From contig JAEXRL010000026.1 in assembly GCA_023440825.1 (NCBI GenBank), positions 155,324 through 219,323 of the forward strand: a stretch of 64,000 nucleotides of DNA, written 5' to 3'. Source of the stretch: Pseudomonadota bacterium (GTDB lineage Bacteria > Pseudomonadota > Gammaproteobacteria > Burkholderiales > Burkholderiaceae_B). A program made the position numbers and the translations under genes. The notes beneath the pieces were generated by a model. That model had not been told where the DNA came from, ran no database searches, and saw only the letters and a program-made list of their open reading frames with translations. This document shows, piece after piece, positions 1 through 8,302 of the stretch (its first letter is position 1; each line of letters starts with the position of its first letter).

Positions 1-175
1 CGCTCACACCGTTGTAGCGCACGATAATGGCGCTAGGGTTGTACCGGCGACAATGATCAATAATGTCTTCTTGGCTCGGTGTTTTGCCCGTGTAAATGAT
101 CTCGTACTGGCTGAGCATTTTGCAGGCTTCAGGAGCGAGGTCTGCACCGGTTACCAGTATTTTTTCGCCACTCAC
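1..175 (-). CDS. D-isomer specific 2-hydroxyacid dehydrogenase, N-terminal part (runs off the window)
   Basis: The reading frame starts at a GTG at position 175 and continues beyond base 1, giving 58 residues. The start (VSGEKILVTGADLAPEA) and the later stretch PSAIIVRYNGVS match the N-terminal substrate-binding half of phosphoglycerate dehydrogenase-type 2-hydroxyacid dehydrogenases; the NAD-binding GxGxxG segment lies outside the window. An AGGAG ribosome site precedes the GTG. The start overlaps the TGA of the upstream RraA-type gene in a 4-base GTGA junction, so the two are probably translated together and act on the same hydroxy- or oxo-acid. The substrate cannot be told. Confidence 0.75.
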   Translation of the reverse strand, partial: MSGEKILVTGADLAPEACKMLSQYEIIYTGKTPSQEDIIDHCRRYNPSAIIVRYNGVS

Positions 176-858
176 AACGATTCTCCTGCCTTCAAAACGC
201 CTGCTGCCTGCAGTGCCGCGGGCAGCCACGCCGAAGCAATGTCGCCTTGCGAGATGGCTTGCATACGCATCGCTTCATCTGCCTCTTTGCGAGCAGCCAG
301 CGCCAGTATCTCAGACGCCTTGGCGCGCTCTATAACCACGACACCATCTGCGTCTGCCACAATTAAATCGCCAGGATGTACGGTTGTGCCGCCTGCGGAT
401 ATGGGGTGATTGATTCGACCCGGTATATATTTAGTTGGGCCTGCGGGGTTAAATCCGGCACTGAAAACGGGAAAACCCAGATCAAGAATTTCTAATTTAT
501 CGCGTATGACGCCGTCAACCACCACACCGCCTAGGCCTTTTTGCTTGCACGCACTGAGCATTAAAGTACCCATCAGGGCCGAGGTCTGATCGCCCTTGCC
601 ATCAATCACCAAAATGTCGCCTGGCTGGGCTAAGGCGATCGCCGCATGAATCATCAGATTATCTCCGGGTCGCACTTCCACCGTGAACGCAGGGCCTGAT
701 AAGGCCATGCGTTCATGTACAGGGGCTACGCGCGCGCTCATCGTTCCTCTGCGTCCACATACATCGGCAAGAATAGCGGCCTGAAACTTTGATGCTTGCT
801 TGGCGATATCGGCGCTAACGCGTTCAATCTCGCGGATTACTTCAGTAAATTGGGTCAT
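172..858 (-). CDS. RraA-family aldolase/demethylmenaquinone methyltransferase-like protein
   Basis: The 228-residue protein carries the RraA-fold signature: GDILVIDGKGDQTSALMG, then GGVVVDGVIRDKLEI, which holds the Gly...Arg-Asp metal/pyruvate-binding motif (VVDGVIRD). Known members of this length include 4-hydroxy-4-methyl-2-oxoglutarate/4-carboxy-4-hydroxy-2-oxoadipate aldolases, which release pyruvate using a divalent metal; others regulate RNase E. Overlap by four bases with a downstream 2-hydroxyacid dehydrogenase and a divergent IclR regulator point to a catabolic aldolase rather than an RNase E inhibitor. That role is inferred; the exact substrate is unknown. Confidence 0.8.
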   Translation of the reverse strand: MTQFTEVIREIERVSADIAKQASKFQAAILADVCGRRGTMSARVAPVHERMALSGPAFTVEVRPGDNLMIHAAIALAQPGDILVIDGKGDQTSALMGTLMLSACKQKGLGGVVVDGVIRDKLEILDLGFPVFSAGFNPAGPTKYIPGRINHPISAGGTTVHPGDLIVADADGVVVIERAKASEILALAARKEADEAMRMQAISQGDIASAWLPAALQAAGVLKAGESL

Positions 859-946
859 TGACGGCTCTTAACAATAAGTGGGAGTGCTAGGTAATGGCAG
901 TGTGATGCACTGTTTTTGACACTGTGTGATGGCGTTATTCTTATGT

Positions 947-966
947 ATTGTTCTGTAGAGTACAAT
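947..966. promoter_or_regulatory. Inverted repeat ATTGT-N10-ACAAT in the rraA/iclR divergent region
   Basis: A 5-bp inverted repeat with a 10-base spacer sits about 40 bases before the IclR start, in the only intergenic space between the divergent RraA-type and IclR genes. IclR-family regulators usually bind such palindromes next to their own gene. The arms are short, so this is a weak candidate operator. Confidence 0.25.
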
Positions 967-1006
967 GGCATTTCATCTAGCAATACACGTTTTAATAGGC
1001 GAAACA

Positions 1007-1726
1007 ATGAGTGAGGATAAGCACACTACGACAGAAGATAAGGGCGTGATTGCCGTGCGGCGAGCCATGAAAATTTTGCAGGCATTTGGTTTGAGCGATG
1101 CGCATTTATCGTTAGCAGAGCTTAGCCGTCGTACGGGCTTTCATCGATCAACCGTATTGCGCTTAGCCAGAACCTTGGCGCTGGACGATTATCTAGCACA
1201 ACGTGCTGATGGCACCTGGCGCTTAGCCCGAGCAGCGGGTTGGTTAGGGGCGTGTTATCAAGCCACTTTCAGTGTGCATGAGGCGGTAGAGCCTTTACTG
1301 CGCGAGTTGTCTGATGTCACCGGTGAAAGTGCCACTTTCTATGTGCAAGAGGGCAAGCAGAGAATATGCGTGGCGCGGATGGAGGGGGCCAGATCCATAC
1401 GGCATCATGTACGGGTGGGGGCTGCCTTGCCCTTGCATTTGGGTGGGCCTGGCCGAGTCATTCTTGCTTTTACAGGGGAAGAGGGCGAGCCGTATGAAAG
1501 CATACGTCGAGCCGGGTACATGATTTCTTTGGGTGAGCGTGATCCGGAGGTATCCAGCATTTCAGCACCTGTTTATACAGTGAACTGGAAGCTTTTGGGG
1601 GCCGTGTGTATTTCAGGGCCTTTGTCCAGACTGAACGAAGAGCTGCTGAATCAACATAAGGAAACGGTCTTGCTGGCAGCGTCACGCCTGTCGCGTGCCA
1701 TGATGGGCGCACAAATGAGCACTTAA
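1007..1726 (+). CDS. IclR-family transcriptional regulator
   Basis: The product is about 239 residues when started at the ATG at 1007 (MSEDKHTTTEDKG); an upstream in-frame ATG at 965 is possible but gives an unusual leader. The N-terminal winged helix-turn-helix is evident (IAVRRAMKILQAF, LSLAELSRRTGFHRSTVLRL), followed by the effector-binding domain (LRELSDVTGESATFYVQEG, GPGRVILAF). It is divergent from the RraA-type/hydroxyacid dehydrogenase pair, the usual arrangement for a local regulator of a catabolic operon. The effector is unknown, probably a related organic acid. Confidence 0.85.
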   Translation: MSEDKHTTTEDKGVIAVRRAMKILQAFGLSDAHLSLAELSRRTGFHRSTVLRLARTLALDDYLAQRADGTWRLARAAGWLGACYQATFSVHEAVEPLLRELSDVTGESATFYVQEGKQRICVARMEGARSIRHHVRVGAALPLHLGGPGRVILAFTGEEGEPYESIRRAGYMISLGERDPEVSSISAPVYTVNWKLLGAVCISGPLSRLNEELLNQHKETVLLAASRLSRAMMGAQMST

Positions 1727-1811
1727 GCCAACAAATTTACACAAAAATAAGGATTATCTTTTTCTTGAACGCATATTTTTATATTAGCGCATACTGTGTT
1801 CACGTTAAGCG

Positions 1812-1830
1812 CGGATTTTTTCAAAATCCG
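1812..1830 (+). terminator. Stem-loop downstream of iclR-type gene
   Basis: A perfect 8-bp stem (CGGATTTT/AAAATCCG) with a 3-base loop lies 85 bases after the regulator stop. There is no clean U-tract, so termination is only probable. The rest of the 1727-2086 gap is AT-rich and holds no convincing gene. Confidence 0.4.
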
Positions 1831-1888
1831 TTGTGACCCTTTTGTCGCCATACAGCCTTAATAGCCCCGGAATTTTTCCTTATAGGCA

Positions 1889-1914
1889 TGGTGTACAATT
1901 TTACAGTTACACCA
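1889..1914. promoter_or_regulatory. Operator-like inverted repeat TGGTGTA-N12-TACACCA
   Basis: Seven-base perfect arms separated by 12 bases lie about 170 bases upstream of the 2-hydroxyacid dehydrogenase start, in a region with no gene. The geometry resembles a dimeric repressor site. The regulator is not identifiable from sequence. Confidence 0.35.
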
Positions 1915-2086
1915 AATTCCCTGCTTCTTGTTAGCATTCATAAAAATATTGCTTATAGCCGTCTGTGGTTAAGCATGTGCGTGTCCAGTCGTTTTTTGCA
2001 GTTACTATACGTACTAAACACGGTGCCTACGCTAGTAAAACGGGCACATAAAGGACGAACGCATACCTTAAAAAATGAAGGAAAAA

Positions 2087-3040
2087 ATGAGAATTGTAAT
2101 TTTGGAATCTCTAGGGGTTAAGGATAAAGACTTCAATGCAATATCAAAACCTTTAGTAGATGATGGTCATGAGCTAGTTGTATATAACGATGGAAAGTCC
2201 GACACCGCGACATTGAAGTCCAGAGTCTCTGATGCAGATATTTTAGTATTGGCTAATATGCCGCTTAATGCTGAAGTGATTAATGCAGCAAAGCAATTAA
2301 AATATATTTCGGTTGCTTTCACGGGTTATGATCATATAGATTTAGAAGCCTGTAAAGCAAAAGGAATCAAAGTTTCTAATGCCGCAGGTTACAGTACCAA
2401 TTCTGTGGCCGAGCTGACTTTTGGCTTAATTATTTCGCTATTGCGTAGCATGGTGCCTTTAGAAAAAATTGTCCGGGAAGGCGGTACCAAACAAGGCTAC
2501 CGACAGACAGACCTAAAAGGTAAAACCTTAGGCATTTTAGGAACTGGCGACATTGGCGGTGCCGTAGCGGAGCTAGGCTTAGCATTTGCTTGTCGAGTCA
2601 TTGCCTATAACCGCAGCGAGAAACCTGAACTAATAGGCAAAGGCGTAGAGTACAAATCTTTGGATGAAGTACTGCAGCAAAGTGATATTGTCAGCATCCA
2701 TATGCCGCTTACTCATGAAACCCGAGCACTTATAGATAAAGAAAAATTGGCTCTGATGAAACCTAGTGCCTTGTTGATTAATACCGCAGTGGGCCCAATC
2801 GTTGATAATCATGCCCTGGCCCACGCCTTGCACCAGGGAACGATAGCCGGTGCAGGCTTGGATAGAGTGGATATGGAACCTCCCGTTCCTGCAGACTACC
2901 CTATTCTTAGCGCACCCAACACTGTGCTCGTACCTCATATTGGCTTTGCCACCGAGGAAGCCATGATACGCCGAGCTAAAATTACCTTTAACAACATTGT
3001 TAAGTGGGAACAAGGCGAGCAGGAAAATATCGTTCTTTAA
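2087..3040 (+). CDS. D-2-hydroxyacid dehydrogenase, NAD(P)-dependent
   Basis: The start chosen is the ATG at 2087 (MRIVILESLG), which has AAGGA at the right distance; the ATG at 2075 lacks one. The 317-residue protein has the two-domain dehydrogenase layout: an N-terminal substrate domain, the nucleotide-binding motif LGILGTGDIGG, and the catalytic histidine in LVPHIGFAT. The usual catalytic Arg of the NxARGxxVD motif is replaced (LINTAVGPIVDN) and the Glu position reads DRVDMEPP, so it is an atypical member. It is monocistronic, with a terminator downstream. The substrate is unknown; glyoxylate or hydroxypyruvate reductase are guesses from the family. Confidence 0.8.
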   Translation: MRIVILESLGVKDKDFNAISKPLVDDGHELVVYNDGKSDTATLKSRVSDADILVLANMPLNAEVINAAKQLKYISVAFTGYDHIDLEACKAKGIKVSNAAGYSTNSVAELTFGLIISLLRSMVPLEKIVREGGTKQGYRQTDLKGKTLGILGTGDIGGAVAELGLAFACRVIAYNRSEKPELIGKGVEYKSLDEVLQQSDIVSIHMPLTHETRALIDKEKLALMKPSALLINTAVGPIVDNHALAHALHQGTIAGAGLDRVDMEPPVPADYPILSAPNTVLVPHIGFATEEAMIRRAKITFNNIVKWEQGEQENIVL

Positions 3041-3082
3041 GAAAAAGTATCAAATTTTTCTTTGTTGGCCTAGTACATCTTT

Positions 3083-3112
3083 AAGGACTGCATTGCATGC
3101 GGTCCTTCTTTT
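3083..3112 (+). terminator. Rho-independent terminator after 2-hydroxyacid dehydrogenase
   Basis: AAGGAC/GTCCTT arms continue through a T-G pair into GCAT/ATGC, closing on a 3-base loop, followed by CTTTTAT. It lies 43 bases after the dehydrogenase stop. No gene is seen between it and 3366. Confidence 0.7.
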
Positions 3113-3365
3113 ATCAGAAACTATGATGGGGGGCACTGAATCACTCCTTGTGGCGTCTCATATCCATAGGCAGAAAAATAATTTAACACCTATAAGGCTT
3201 TTTTGCCTGCGTGTTGAACGAGCAGCAATTACTGGCTACAGCATCCATCACTGTAAAGGTGCCCTGCATTCAATACATCATGTTTTGTGTCATTATTAGT
3301 CGCAGGGTAATAGTATGTGTTGAAACTGGCGGTATACTCTTGTGTTTGAATCGAGGAGGCAGGGT

Positions 3366-3599
3366 GTGAACACAATATACAGAATAATAGAGAGCCGTTC
3401 TAAAGATGCCTTTGTGCTCGTAGCCGATGCAGTGCGGTCTAGGTCGAGTAAGGCTAGCTGTGCCTATACAACAAGCTTAAAACAGCCAAGTTATAAACGT
3501 TATTCCCCTTTGTCCATCCTGATGGTGACGATGATTTTATTTTCTATTGCAGCTCAGGTGAGCAATGGCAATAGTCTTTTATTTATACAAAGGGGATGA
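3366..3599 (+). CDS. Short ORF carrying a stand-alone ESPR/signal region, coupled to the autotransporter
   Basis: This 77-codon ORF starts at GTG 3366, with a strong GAGGAGG ribosome site six bases before it. Its N-terminus (VNTIYRIIESRSKDAFVLVA) is a clear extended signal peptide region (ESPR), the leader found on large type V secreted proteins; a hydrophobic stretch follows (YSPLSILMVTMILFSIAAQV). It ends at a TGA that overlaps the ATG of the autotransporter (ATGA at 3596-3599). The autotransporter has its own ESPR, so this is either a relic of a duplicated autotransporter 5' end or a leader peptide that couples translation. No passenger follows it in frame. Confidence 0.55.
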   Translation: MNTIYRIIESRSKDAFVLVADAVRSRSSKASCAYTTSLKQPSYKRYSPLSILMVTMILFSIAAQVSNGNSLLFIQRG

Positions 3600-6500
3600 G
3601 GCCAGTGAACAAAATACATAAGGTTATATGGAGCCACTCCAAGAGCGCTTTCGTTGTCGTATCCGATTTGGTGGGTGCTAAGTCGCGTAACGGTGCGCAC
3701 TCAGAAAGATCAAGCTCATTACGTCGAGACAAAAATAAAAAGGCTCAATCTACCATTACCACCTTGGCGGCGAGTGTATTGCTGGCTTTTGCTGTGAGCA
3801 CTCCTGCGGCAGCACAAGTTATTTTGGGTTATGGCTTAGGAGATCAATATGGATCGGCTCAGTTAGGCGACTGGGGCGATGCCTTGACGATCAAAAAAGT
3901 AGGGCCGGGTGTTGGCTCTACGACTATGCTGAACGGGACATTTATCGTAACCCCAGGTACAAGCCCTAGACCCGATCAGAGCCCATATGCTGCTGTTAGG
4001 ATAGAAAAAGGAACAGATGAACTGGACTGGGCTTATATACAGGACAGCAGGATTGGGGTTGAGGGTGAAAACCTGCATGGTGTTTATGTGCAGTCCGGAG
4101 CACGTGCAGGTCTAGTTGGGAAGACCGAGATTAAAGCGACGGGAGATGGTGTTTCGGGGGTCACTGTACAGGGCGGCACAACTGATGGCAGTGTTAGTTA
4201 TACAGACATCACGGTAGACGTCAACGGCAAGCAGGCCACAGGACTCAAGTTGAATGGCGGAGGGAACCATATTTCTGGTGGCAGCGTCATCAAGGTTGGC
4301 GGCGAAAACGCGTTAGGCATTGATGTTGACGGAGGGGAGCTTTATTTCACTTCTCCAGGTGCGGACCGTAACAAAATTACTGTGACAGGTGTGGCCGGCA
4401 GTGATTCAACGGGTATGCGTTTAAACAGCGGCAGTGGCTCGACCTTGCAGGGCGGTGCGCTGATGAACTTTGATATTAAAGTGCTGGGCGGTCCCTCAGG
4501 GCGCAATAGTACAGGCATCAATATAGAAGGCGCTACGCAGTTTGCTGATGGTAAACGACGTATGTATTTGGGTAATTCGACCGCTGGGGACGAAGCGCAT
4601 AAGCGGATCAGCATTACCGTTCAAGGCGGTACAGACGCATCATCAAAAGCGGTGGGCATTAACACAAGCAGTGGTATTTCTGTGGATCTGCGTAATGCGG
4701 CTGTAAGTGTTGAAGGTCGAGAGGCAACGGGAATCCATCTTGATACTGAGTCTGCGCTCAGCGTATCGGATAATGTCGCCATTGATGTGACTGGTTACAA
4801 TGCGTATGGCATTGATTTAACGGGCAATAACCAGCTTAGCCTCAAGCAGGGAACAATAATTGACGTCACGGGAAGTGGGGAGGCGATTTCCGGTGTGCGC
4901 TCTGGCTTAGGTGGAGATCTGTCTCTAAGCGGCGTTACCCTAAACGTGAAGTCTACCTTTTTTGTTGATCAGTCTGCAGCCGCCCAAGGAGTGGAAGCTC
5001 GAGAGAGCAAGATTAGTATTGGCGATAGATCGCATATTAGTGTGAACTCTAAGTATAGGGCTTATGGGGTTAAGTCTCTCGAGGGCGACATCACACTTGG
5101 TGACATTACGGTTAGTGCTGTGTCCGAGCAAACAGCAAGAACTTTATTTTTCGAGCAAGATTTAGTAGCCATCGATGGCTCCAGCTTCAAGGCCCAAGGC
5201 GTAGACGCCAGAGTGTTGACAGCTATTCAGAGTACGGTGGATGCAGCACGCGCCACTATTGCGACAGAAAATTCCGATTCAGCCCTTGGCGTCTATGCAA
5301 GCCAGTCCGTCATGGATTTGTCTGACGTCACTATCGATGTTAAAGCAAATTTGATTGCCACTGGGATAGTGGCTGATACAGGTACAGAGCTGACACTAAG
5401 CGACAGCAACGTCGATGTAAGAGGCAGCGGCGGCTCAACAAACGCTATGTCAACGAGTACATCTGCTGTCACGGTTAAAAATTCTGACCTTACCGTCAAT
5501 GGTATCGGAACGGCCTGGAACTCTAACAGCGATACTCAAGCGCTTATTGTTGACAGTCAGATTAGCATCATCGGTGATGGCAGTGTCACTGCCGTCAATA
5601 TAGACAGCTCACAAGGGGTAGTGATCCAGGGGGCCGTAACCACGCTTTCTGCTCGCAGTAACGAGGTGGCGAGTGCCGCCATCGCGCTGCAAGTTAATAA
5701 CGGAGCTTCGGTGCAGGTTGAAGGCGCTAGCCTGAAGGCTACTGTATTAGACGATCGTAGTTATGCGATGGGTACTGTCGCAGGATCAGGGAGCATGGTT
5801 AATTTATTGAATGCTCAATTGGTGGTAGATGCTGGTGAGGGAGCAGCAATAGGCGTCGGTGCTGGTAATTTGGGCTCTGTAATCACTATGACTGACACGT
5901 TTGTATCGGTTCAAGGCGGGGAGCAAGCGACTGGGTTAGCTCTTCTGGACAAGGCCGTAAGCCAGGTGACTGGTTCATCCATTCAGGTTGAGGGTAAAAA
6001 AGAAGCTATAGGGGTCTCCGCCATGGAAGGCAGTGTTATCCTGAGCTCCAGCAGTGTTGAAGTAAGCGCAGAACAACAGGCTGTAGGGGTTGTGGCTGCT
6101 AACTCCGTGGCCACTTTGGATGGTGTAAGTGTTAATGTGGCTGGCGGGGACGATACGTATGCTGTCACCGCAGTGTTTGACGGTACGCTGCACGCATCGG
6201 GTGGCACGACGCTACAGTCATCGGGCGGGGGAGTTGCTCTAGAGTCGTGGGTGGGAGGCGCGCAAGCCGCGTTTACCGATACGGAAATCATCTCAGGTGG
6301 CCCTAGTTTGACGGCGTTCCAAGGTGGTGGCGGTTTGATGCGCATGGACTTGGGCGCCGGAGTGGTGGCGACAGAGAATAACGGAACACTGTTGTTCGTA
6401 GACCGTGACACAAACAATCAAACTGGACGTGTTGAGTTAGCTATCAGTGACGGTGCAACTGTGTCAGGCAATATTACTGACACTGTGAGCTCCTTGGCCG

Positions 6501-8149
6501 ACCTGACCGCCGACGGTGGTACGTTTGTCACCTTAAATAATGCGCATTACACCGGTAATATGCGAAATGTTCGTGGTATTGAGCTTGCTAATGGATCACA
6601 TCTGGGCGGTGGAGCACCTAGCACGCCGAATAATGTACTAGAAAACATACAGCTTGATCAGTCCACCTTAGCGGGAAACTGGAACATTGCAGGCACGCTT
6701 GAGGCCCGTAATGGTGCACGCGTAGCGCCCGGCAATTCCATAGGCTTAATTACCACCCATGCCATCAATTGGGGTCATGGCACCGTTTACGAAGTGGAAG
6801 TTAACGCGGCCGGTGAGTCGGATCGTGTGGATGTGACCGGCCCAGCCCCTGCAGATATAAGTAAAACGGCTCTGCGGTTTAAGCAGGAAAATGGAAATGG
6901 TGGATATCGTTTAGACCATGATTACACTATTTTAACGGCGGCAGGTGGTGTGTCGGGTGAGTTTATTGACGCTAGCTGGCTGGGTAATGAACTAATTATC
7001 GTTAAGCCTAGCTATCAGGGTAATTTGATTAAGATGGCCTTAGAGGTCAATAAGCAAGCCTTGCAGCACGCTAATTTGACACCTAACCAGCGGGCGACTG
7101 CTAAGGGGGCCTTGTCCGTTGCCGGTTTGAATGCTGCTGCAGATGCGGCCTTTTTGGCAAATCAGCCTGGCGCTGCATTCGATCAGCTTTCCGGAGAAAT
7201 ACACTCTAGTATGCGAGCCGCTTTGATGAACAGTAGCACTTGGTTATCCAGTGCTATTTTAAGCCGTTTGGGAGGTCATCCGGCTGAAGCGTCTCAGCTA
7301 GCCCAGAGCGGCTATCCATTATGGTTGAGCTATACACATGGTGAACAAAAAACCCAGGGCGATAGCAATACGGCCGAACGCAAAAATAAGTCCAATAGCA
7401 TGGCACTGGGTGCCGAGGCCTTGTTAGGGTCAGACTGGAAGCTAGGAGGAGCTTTTGCCTACACTGATAGCAAGGTGAAGCTAAATGCTCGCCGCTCCAG
7501 TGCTAATAGTGATAGCTATGGCTTGGCACTGTATGCAGGTAAAAGCTGGCCTAAACAGAGCAATGCCTTAAATTTTAAAGCCGGTGTTGCGCATGTTTGG
7601 CACGATATAGACAGTCAGCGCCATGTAGATCTTGGTGGGCAGCAGTCTTTGAAAGCGGATTATGATGCGCGCACGATACAGCTATTCGGTGAGCTTGGAT
7701 ACAGCATCGCCTTAAGTGAGCGCAATAGGGTGGAGCCCTATATGGGTGTGACTTGGTTGTCGCATCACACCGATGGGTTTAGTGAAAGCGGTGGGCAAGC
7801 CGCTCTGAAAGCCAAGGCTCATACCGATAATATGACGCTTAGCACAGTGGGGGTGCGTGCCACTACGGCGCTAGAGCTAGAAAGTACCACTTTGATGCTG
7901 CGTGGTGGGCTAGGGTGGCGACATGCGTTTGGTGATCGTCAGCCTAAGGCAAGCTTGTCATTTATTCAGGGCAGTGGCACTAGCTTTGGCATTGTAGGGG
8001 CCCCTATCGCTAAAAATACTGCCGTGTTTGACCTAGGGGCGCAAGTTCAAGTAGGGCGTACCACCTCGTTAGGTTTGAGCTATGAGGCTCAGGCGGGTGG
8101 TGGTTTTACTGAGCACACTGGTAAGCTAAGTCTGCAAACGCTATTTTAA
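3596..8149 (+). CDS. Type V (AIDA/pertactin-like) autotransporter
   Basis: The 1,517-residue protein begins with an ESPR (VNKIHKVIWSHSKSAFVVV) and a hydrophobic signal core ending AAAQ near residue 74. A long passenger of repeated beta-helix turns follows, rich in Gly, Ser, Val and Asp with recurring A-(T/L)-G-(I/V) steps. Near residue 1060 a pertactin-like segment (VEVNAAGESDRVDVTG) precedes the C-terminal 12-strand beta-barrel of about 280 residues, ending in the aromatic-terminated LSLQTLF typical of outer membrane proteins. It is exported by Sec and assembled through BAM. No protease or lipase motif is visible, so adhesion or autoaggregation is the likely role. The ATG overlaps the stop of the preceding ESPR ORF; GTG 3605 is an alternative start. 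Confidence 0.9.
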   Translation: MRPVNKIHKVIWSHSKSAFVVVSDLVGAKSRNGAHSERSSSLRRDKNKKAQSTITTLAASVLLAFAVSTPAAAQVILGYGLGDQYGSAQLGDWGDALTIKKVGPGVGSTTMLNGTFIVTPGTSPRPDQSPYAAVRIEKGTDELDWAYIQDSRIGVEGENLHGVYVQSGARAGLVGKTEIKATGDGVSGVTVQGGTTDGSVSYTDITVDVNGKQATGLKLNGGGNHISGGSVIKVGGENALGIDVDGGELYFTSPGADRNKITVTGVAGSDSTGMRLNSGSGSTLQGGALMNFDIKVLGGPSGRNSTGINIEGATQFADGKRRMYLGNSTAGDEAHKRISITVQGGTDASSKAVGINTSSGISVDLRNAAVSVEGREATGIHLDTESALSVSDNVAIDVTGYNAYGIDLTGNNQLSLKQGTIIDVTGSGEAISGVRSGLGGDLSLSGVTLNVKSTFFVDQSAAAQGVEARESKISIGDRSHISVNSKYRAYGVKSLEGDITLGDITVSAVSEQTARTLFFEQDLVAIDGSSFKAQGVDARVLTAIQSTVDAARATIATENSDSALGVYASQSVMDLSDVTIDVKANLIATGIVADTGTELTLSDSNVDVRGSGGSTNAMSTSTSAVTVKNSDLTVNGIGTAWNSNSDTQALIVDSQISIIGDGSVTAVNIDSSQGVVIQGAVTTLSARSNEVASAAIALQVNNGASVQVEGASLKATVLDDRSYAMGTVAGSGSMVNLLNAQLVVDAGEGAAIGVGAGNLGSVITMTDTFVSVQGGEQATGLALLDKAVSQVTGSSIQVEGKKEAIGVSAMEGSVILSSSSVEVSAEQQAVGVVAANSVATLDGVSVNVAGGDDTYAVTAVFDGTLHASGGTTLQSSGGGVALESWVGGAQAAFTDTEIISGGPSLTAFQGGGGLMRMDLGAGVVATENNGTLLFVDRDTNNQTGRVELAISDGATVSGNITDTVSSLADLTADGGTFVTLNNAHYTGNMRNVRGIELANGSHLGGGAPSTPNNVLENIQLDQSTLAGNWNIAGTLEARNGARVAPGNSIGLITTHAINWGHGTVYEVEVNAAGESDRVDVTGPAPADISKTALRFKQENGNGGYRLDHDYTILTAAGGVSGEFIDASWLGNELIIVKPSYQGNLIKMALEVNKQALQHANLTPNQRATAKGALSVAGLNAAADAAFLANQPGAAFDQLSGEIHSSMRAALMNSSTWLSSAILSRLGGHPAEASQLAQSGYPLWLSYTHGEQKTQGDSNTAERKNKSNSMALGAEALLGSDWKLGGAFAYTDSKVKLNARRSSANSDSYGLALYAGKSWPKQSNALNFKAGVAHVWHDIDSQRHVDLGGQQSLKADYDARTIQLFGELGYSIALSERNRVEPYMGVTWLSHHTDGFSESGGQAALKAKAHTDNMTLSTVGVRATTALELESTTLMLRGGLGWRHAFGDRQPKASLSFIQGSGTSFGIVGAPIAKNTAVFDLGAQVQVGRTTSLGLSYEAQAGGGFTEHTGKLSLQTLF

Positions 8150-8161
8150 TATCATCATGCA

Positions 8162-8199
8162 CGTATCCCGATAGTGAGTGCTTTCTCTGTCGGGATACG
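8162..8199. terminator. Convergent terminator hairpin
   Basis: Ten-base perfect arms (CGTATCCCGA/TCGGGATACG) with an 18-base loop lie just after the autotransporter stop, between it and the convergent lipoprotein gene. There is no strong U-tract on either strand. Confidence 0.5.
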
Positions 8200-8302
8200 C
8201 CTGCCTGATTCAGGTTTCATCTAAGGATAAACCCTGTTTTCGAGCGTGCTTAAACATATGGCCTTATGGCTTAGCCACGTCCCGCTCAAGGTAGAACAGA
8301 AC

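Noticed and set aside
5983..6417. 144-codon minus-strand ORF inside the autotransporter gene
   Set aside because: It is antisense to the passenger repeats, has no ribosome site and the Thr/Pro/Ser composition expected of a shadow frame.
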